A DNA stretch of 64,000 bases. It comes from Branchiostoma belcheri (taxonomy: Eukaryota; Chordata; Leptocardii; Amphioxiformes; Branchiostomatidae). The translations under genes and the position numbers were made by a program. The DNA lies in contig NW_017802492.1 in NCBI RefSeq assembly GCF_001625305.1, positions 669,090 through 733,089 on the forward strand. Reading direction: 5' to 3'. The notes beneath the pieces were generated by a model that was not told the origin of the DNA, made no database searches, and was given only the letters and a program-made list of their open reading frames with translations. Of the stretch, positions 23,801 to 29,800 are shown piece after piece; the stretch's first letter is position 1; every line of letters starts with the position of its first letter.

Positions 23801-26800
23801 TAGCTGCTTTGGTGCCTATTTTATGACGGAATGTGACTAGATGGGATAACTTTTGAGGTTGTGGATGTTTTTTTTGTAGGTAGCTTGTAGTGTGGAAAAA
23901 GAAGGTTAAGTTCGAAGTTTGTAAGTAGATGGCACGGCTATTCTAGTGCCTAGGTATACGTAGTGCCTAGGTATACGTAGTTCAGGCAACCAGATGCTCG
24001 AACTATATACAGCGGCACATTTCTGACAACCCAAACTCATGCATGACGAAGGTATGAGGTAATCGAGATTGTTTATCACTGTCACTCTTTTTTTATTAAA
24101 GCAGTTATAACTCGTTTGGTATTAACTCTACTGCACCTATAGCACCTACATGTTCGGCCAAGGCCAACGTCATCTTGCTTGTGGACGGATCCAAGAGCGT
24201 CAGGACGACCAACTTCCCTAACGTCATCAAGTTCCTCCTGAAACTGGCGGCAGGATTCGAAATCGGTCCGAACGGTGCCAAAATCGGAGTGTACCAATTC
24301 GGCACGAACGTGCGAACGGAGTTTTCGATTGGCCAGTACAACACTAGGGAGGTTGGTGTTAACAAAATTTGATTAAATCTGTACGTTGTTTGTATTCCTC
24401 TTGCAAGAGCTGAAAATACATATATATGTTAATGGTTCCCAGTTTCCCACAATGCAAAAATAGGTAGCTATATAATGGAGTGCTTTGTTATTAGAAAAAA
24501 ATACCGAAACTTGTGATTAGCCCATTCGATTGTAACACTTCATCAAAGACTTGTGCTAGCCCTTATTGTTTGAGTAATTAAGATATATTAGGTTTTATTC
24601 GACATTAGGTTTTAATCAAAACATTTATTTTATTGTTTGTTACTATCTGTATGTAGTTTGCCATACATTGTACCATGTGCAATTGTCGTGCGATAAAGTT
24701 CTTCCTATATGCTTGCCTGTCTTTGATGACTGATGACTGTTCGATCGTATGATTGAAAATGCATCACAAATGGTGTTGACAGAATCTCCTTTTTTGTGTA
24801 TGCTGCAGGAAATTCTGAATGCCATAACTCGGATCCAGTACATGAACGAATGGGGTACATTTACCGGAAAGGCCCTGGACGAAGTGTACAAGAAATTCCC
24901 TGCTGGAGACACCGCACAGAAGGTAGATATACGCTTTAATACGTGTATCTATTGGATATTACACAACTCATTGACAACTGTTTTGCAAGACTTTTACCGG
25001 ATTTCAGGAAATCGAATTAAGTGTCGAAATTTTCCTTTATCGTAATTTTTGGCCGTAGAGTTAGAGTAGTTCCATTGGAAGTCAGCTACTTGTTTCATAT
25101 TGCCTAAAGTATGATTTTTCTTGAATAGCAAAGTTCTTTCAATGTTCACAACCATTTATTTTTCACGAGCCGACGTTTCGATGACCGTCTGTCATCTTCA
25201 TCTGGGCAATTCTGACTGGTTTGCTGTGCACTGACGCTAGATGTTACTTGGTGCATAGTGCACTAAGGTGTTACATGGTGACACGTCAGTGCACAGCAAA
25301 CCAGTCGGAAAATGCCCTGATGAAGAAGACAGACGGTCATCGAAACGTCGGCTTGTGAAAATNNNNNNNNNNNNNNNNNNNNGGTATGTACAGTTGACCA
25401 GATTCTATTACAGCCTGACCTATATATTTCAGGCCAAAGGTGCTACTGACTGTAGAGTGTTTGAAAACAAAAACCTGCCTCATTTTGCTCTGTACTGTAG
25501 TGCACTGTATCTAAACTGGTAGGAGCATCCTTCATTTTCACTGTCACTCATCAATGTATCCAATATATATATAGTGTATTCTTAGGTTATGTTGACCACA
25601 GATATGATTTATGAATTACCTCATAAATTATGCAAATCACACCCATATTTGCATCATTGATACATATTTATGCCAAGCATTACTTCAGCTACCTACATAC
25701 CAAAAATCATGACTATCCGTCAATCGGTTCTTGAGGTATTCTCTTTTAAATACTTTTAAACAAACGTCCTTGTAGTTCCAGAGCAAGGCTCTAGGAAGCC
25801 CAAACTCACGCCACGTCCTCCCCAGCACATTCTACCTATCATTCAAATTTTGTGACCCTAGCATGTCTAGATCGTGAGATATTAACAAAAGACAGTCTTA
25901 TCTTAACGAATAATGTCATTTTAGCATTTCCTCATAAATTATGCAAATGAAGTCATTATTTGAATTGATGTTGAGTTGATGTTTAATGATGTTCACCTTC
26001 ACTTAACTTTCAAATATCCGAAGTATGGAATTCGAGGCAGTTATCATTGCTAAATTATAACATTTTCTCATTAATTATGCAAATTAAGTCTTGATTTACA
26101 TAATCGATATTTGCCTGTGTTTCTCTCGTTCTTAATAACATATGTTACAAGCTTGAACTTCCTATCACGGAATGCAGCTGATTTATAGAATTTCCTCATT
26201 AATTATGCAAATTACATCAATATTTGCATAATTGTAATATCGTTATGTCAAGCATCACTTAAACTACCTACATACCAAAAATCACGATGATCCATCAATC
26301 GGTTCTTGAGTTATCCTCTTTTAAACAATTGTCCTTTAAACCCCCCTGCAGTTCTAGAGCAAGCAACTAGGGGGCTCAAACTCATGTCACTTCATCCCCA
26401 GCACAAGAGCTATCTACCACCTTAATTTGGTTACCCTAGCATGTCTGGATCTTGAGATATCAAAACCGGAAGTTCTGCTGCAGTACCATGACAAGCCGCC
26501 AGGTGGCCCAAAATCTAATCATTTTGAGGTCTCATCAAGACCTACCCACCTACCAAATATCAAGTCAGTCCGTTTAAGCCTTCTCAAGTTATCGTGTTTA
26601 CAGACAGACAGACAGACACACACACACACACACACATACACGAACGCCTCTGAAAACATAACCTTCTTGGCGAAGGTAATTAAGTATAATTTTGTAAAGT
26701 TCTTTGATCACAACGATTTATTTTTCACGAGCCGACGTTTCGATGACCGTCTGTCATCTTCATCAGGGCAATTCTGACTGGTTTGCTGTGCACTGACACT

Positions 26801-29800
26801 AGATGTTACTTGGTGCATAGTGCACTAAGGTGTTACATGGTGACACGTCAGTGCACAGCAAACCAGTCGGAAAATGCCCTGATGAAGAAGACAGACGGTC
26901 ATCGAAACGTCGGCTTGTGAAAAATAAATGGTTGTGATCAAAGAACTTTGCTATTCATTCGTTTACCAACCTGATGAAATTATTTACGGATATAATTTTT
27001 CTTGTAGGTTGTCGTCATCATCACCGACGGAAAGGCAATGGATGACGAAGTCCTGGCGAAGGCATCACAGGACATAAAAGCAGACGGTGGATTGGTCAGT
27101 GCTGTGGGAGTGGCACGCTTCAAGCTGAAGGATCTAAGGGTAAGAGAAACAGCTACTGACGTAGAGTGAAGTAATGGATACCTGAATAGTTTCATCAGGT
27201 TGGTAAGTCACTGAGTTTTTTAAACAACCAAATCTTTTATCCAGCCGAAATCCTTCCTCAGAGCAATTCTGACTGGTTCACATTGCACTGCAGATTGTAG
27301 ATACAGTTCCATGTAATCACGCATATGTGTAAATATGTAAATATTGTACATTTGTACGTTTCGGAATGCATCTATAGCAGATACAGTTCCATGTAATCAC
27401 GCATATGTGTAAATATTGTACGTTTGGGAATGCATCTATAGCAGCGACCCCAGTGCTGCAGTGCAATTGAACCAGTAAAAATTACCCTGAGGAAGGTAAC
27501 AATTGCCCCGAGGAAGGGGACAGACGGTCACCGAAACGTTAGCTGATAAAAAATCGATTGTGTAAAAAAAGAGTCTCTTTACTCAATAGTCACTAATGTA
27601 GAATAAAGCAATGACTATTTTTAAAAGTAACAGTTCTAGACCCAAGCGATTCAGCCCTAAGCTCTTTGAAATTCGAAGAAAGAGTAGTTGGCCCTTCCAG
27701 TAACAATAACAATAGCAATGATATCTTTCAGATTATGGCATCAAGTGACAGCTTGGTGTTCACTGCAACTGACTTTGACCAAATGGACGCGATCAGGGAC
27801 GCAGTTCTGGAGGCCGTTTGTAAAGGTACATCAACGTTTTCTTAAACATTTGCATGGAAGAATGGGATCATAAGTATGCTACTTTGTGGAGATAAGGTCC
27901 AGGTTACCTCAACATATCGGTAACCTTCTACACATTATTTAGAACTGGACTGGGCTTCTTAACAATGAGTACCAAAAACAGAGAGACAGACGCACACAAA
28001 TCTTAAGTTCGACTTATTACTTAGGTCCGATTATGTTATGTACAACTTTGCATTAAGTTCTTTAATGTCATTTAATGTTTCCAGTCTGACCTTTTGATTC
28101 AGACTTGGATTTATGTTTATATGATTTCTGTACCTATGTTTATGTTCATGTTTATGTTTTGGTGTCTTATAAGCCCATATGGGCCGGGCGACAAAAGTCG
28201 CAAGACACGTATTATACTAAATAAAAATTCATTAATTCATTCATTAATTCATTCATTAATTCATTCATTCATTCATTCATTCATTCATTCATTCATTCAT
28301 TCATTCATTCATTCATTCATTCATTCATTCGACTCCTGTCTGTATTATGTAAATGTATTTGAGTAAGAATGAACAGAGCAAACCGTATGTGAAGGTAAAC
28401 ATTATGCATTTGCTTTAAAAATGTAAGTTTCTAGTTATTATTAATTTCGTTAACACATTGGCGTATCCTCATAGATCAGAGTCGTCGCGACATCGCGTGG
28501 GAGATTGACTCCTACCTGCAGTTCCTGAAGGAGTCGGCAGTGGAGCTTGTGGACAACCTGGAGGCGGTGAAGGAGCGGCGCCTGGTGGGGCGGGACTTTG
28601 AAGAGGACGAGTACGTGGCCGCCCACCTGAGTCAGGTAAGCTTTAGGAGATTTAATGTCAGCCTCTACCAGGCTTCAGGAGAAGGCTACAAAGAGTAGAA
28701 GTTGGTCAAATATACAGATAATATGTCATCGGGAAAGTTAACGTTGGTCGTCTAAGAGAACAGTGTGAGTGAGTGAATGAGTGAGAGAGCCAGAGAGAGT
28801 GAGTGAGAGAGACAAAGAGTGAGTCAGAGTGAGTGAGTCAAATGAGAGTGAGTGAGTGAGTGGCTGACTACCTGACTGACTGACTGATTGACTCTGTCTG
28901 ACTCTATGACTGACTGACTGACTGACTAACTCTCTGACTGACTGACTGACTCTCTGACTGACTGATTGACTGACTGACTTACTCTGATTGACTGTCTGAC
29001 AGACTGATTGACTGTCTGACTGACTGATTGACTCTGACTCTGACTGACTGACTGACTTACTCTGATTGACTGTCTGACAGACTGATTGACTGTCTGACTG
29101 ACTGATTGACTCTGACTCTGACTGACTGACTGACTGACTTACTCTGATTGACTGTCTGACTGACTGATTGACTGACTCTCTGACTGACTGATTGACTCTG
29201 ACTCTGACTGACTGTTTGACTGACTGACTCTCTGACTGACTGACTGACTTACTCTGATTGACTGTCTGACTGATTGACTCTGTCTGACTCTCTGACTGAC
29301 TGACTCTCTGAAATACTGACTCTCTGACTGACTGTCTGACTGTCTGACTGACTGACTCTCTGATTGACTGTCTGACTGACTGACTGATTGACTGACTCTC
29401 TGACTGACTGACTCTGTCTGACTCTCTGACTGACTGACTGACTGCCTCTCTGACTGACTGACTGAGTGACTGAGTGAGTGAATGAGTGAGTGACTGACTG
29501 ACTTAGTGAGTGAGTGAGTGACTGACTGACTTAGTGAGTGAATGAGTGACTGACTGACTGTCTGACTTAGTGAGTGAGTGAGTGAGTGAGTGACTGTCTG
29601 TCTGACTCAGTGAGTGAGTGACTGGCTGACTGTCTGACTTAGTGAGTGAGTGAGTGAGTGACTGTCTGTCTGACTTAGTGAGTGACTGACTGACGGTCTG
29701 ACTTAGTGAGTGAGTGACTGACTGACTGTCTGACTTAGTGAGTGACTGGCTGACTGACTTAGGGAGTGAGTGAGTGACTGACTGTCTGTCTGACTTAGTG

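Noticed and set aside
26427-26777. 116-codon frame ending in ...NITFLAKV
   Set aside because: Belongs to a dispersed repeat present three times here, including an inverted copy; not a conserved protein.
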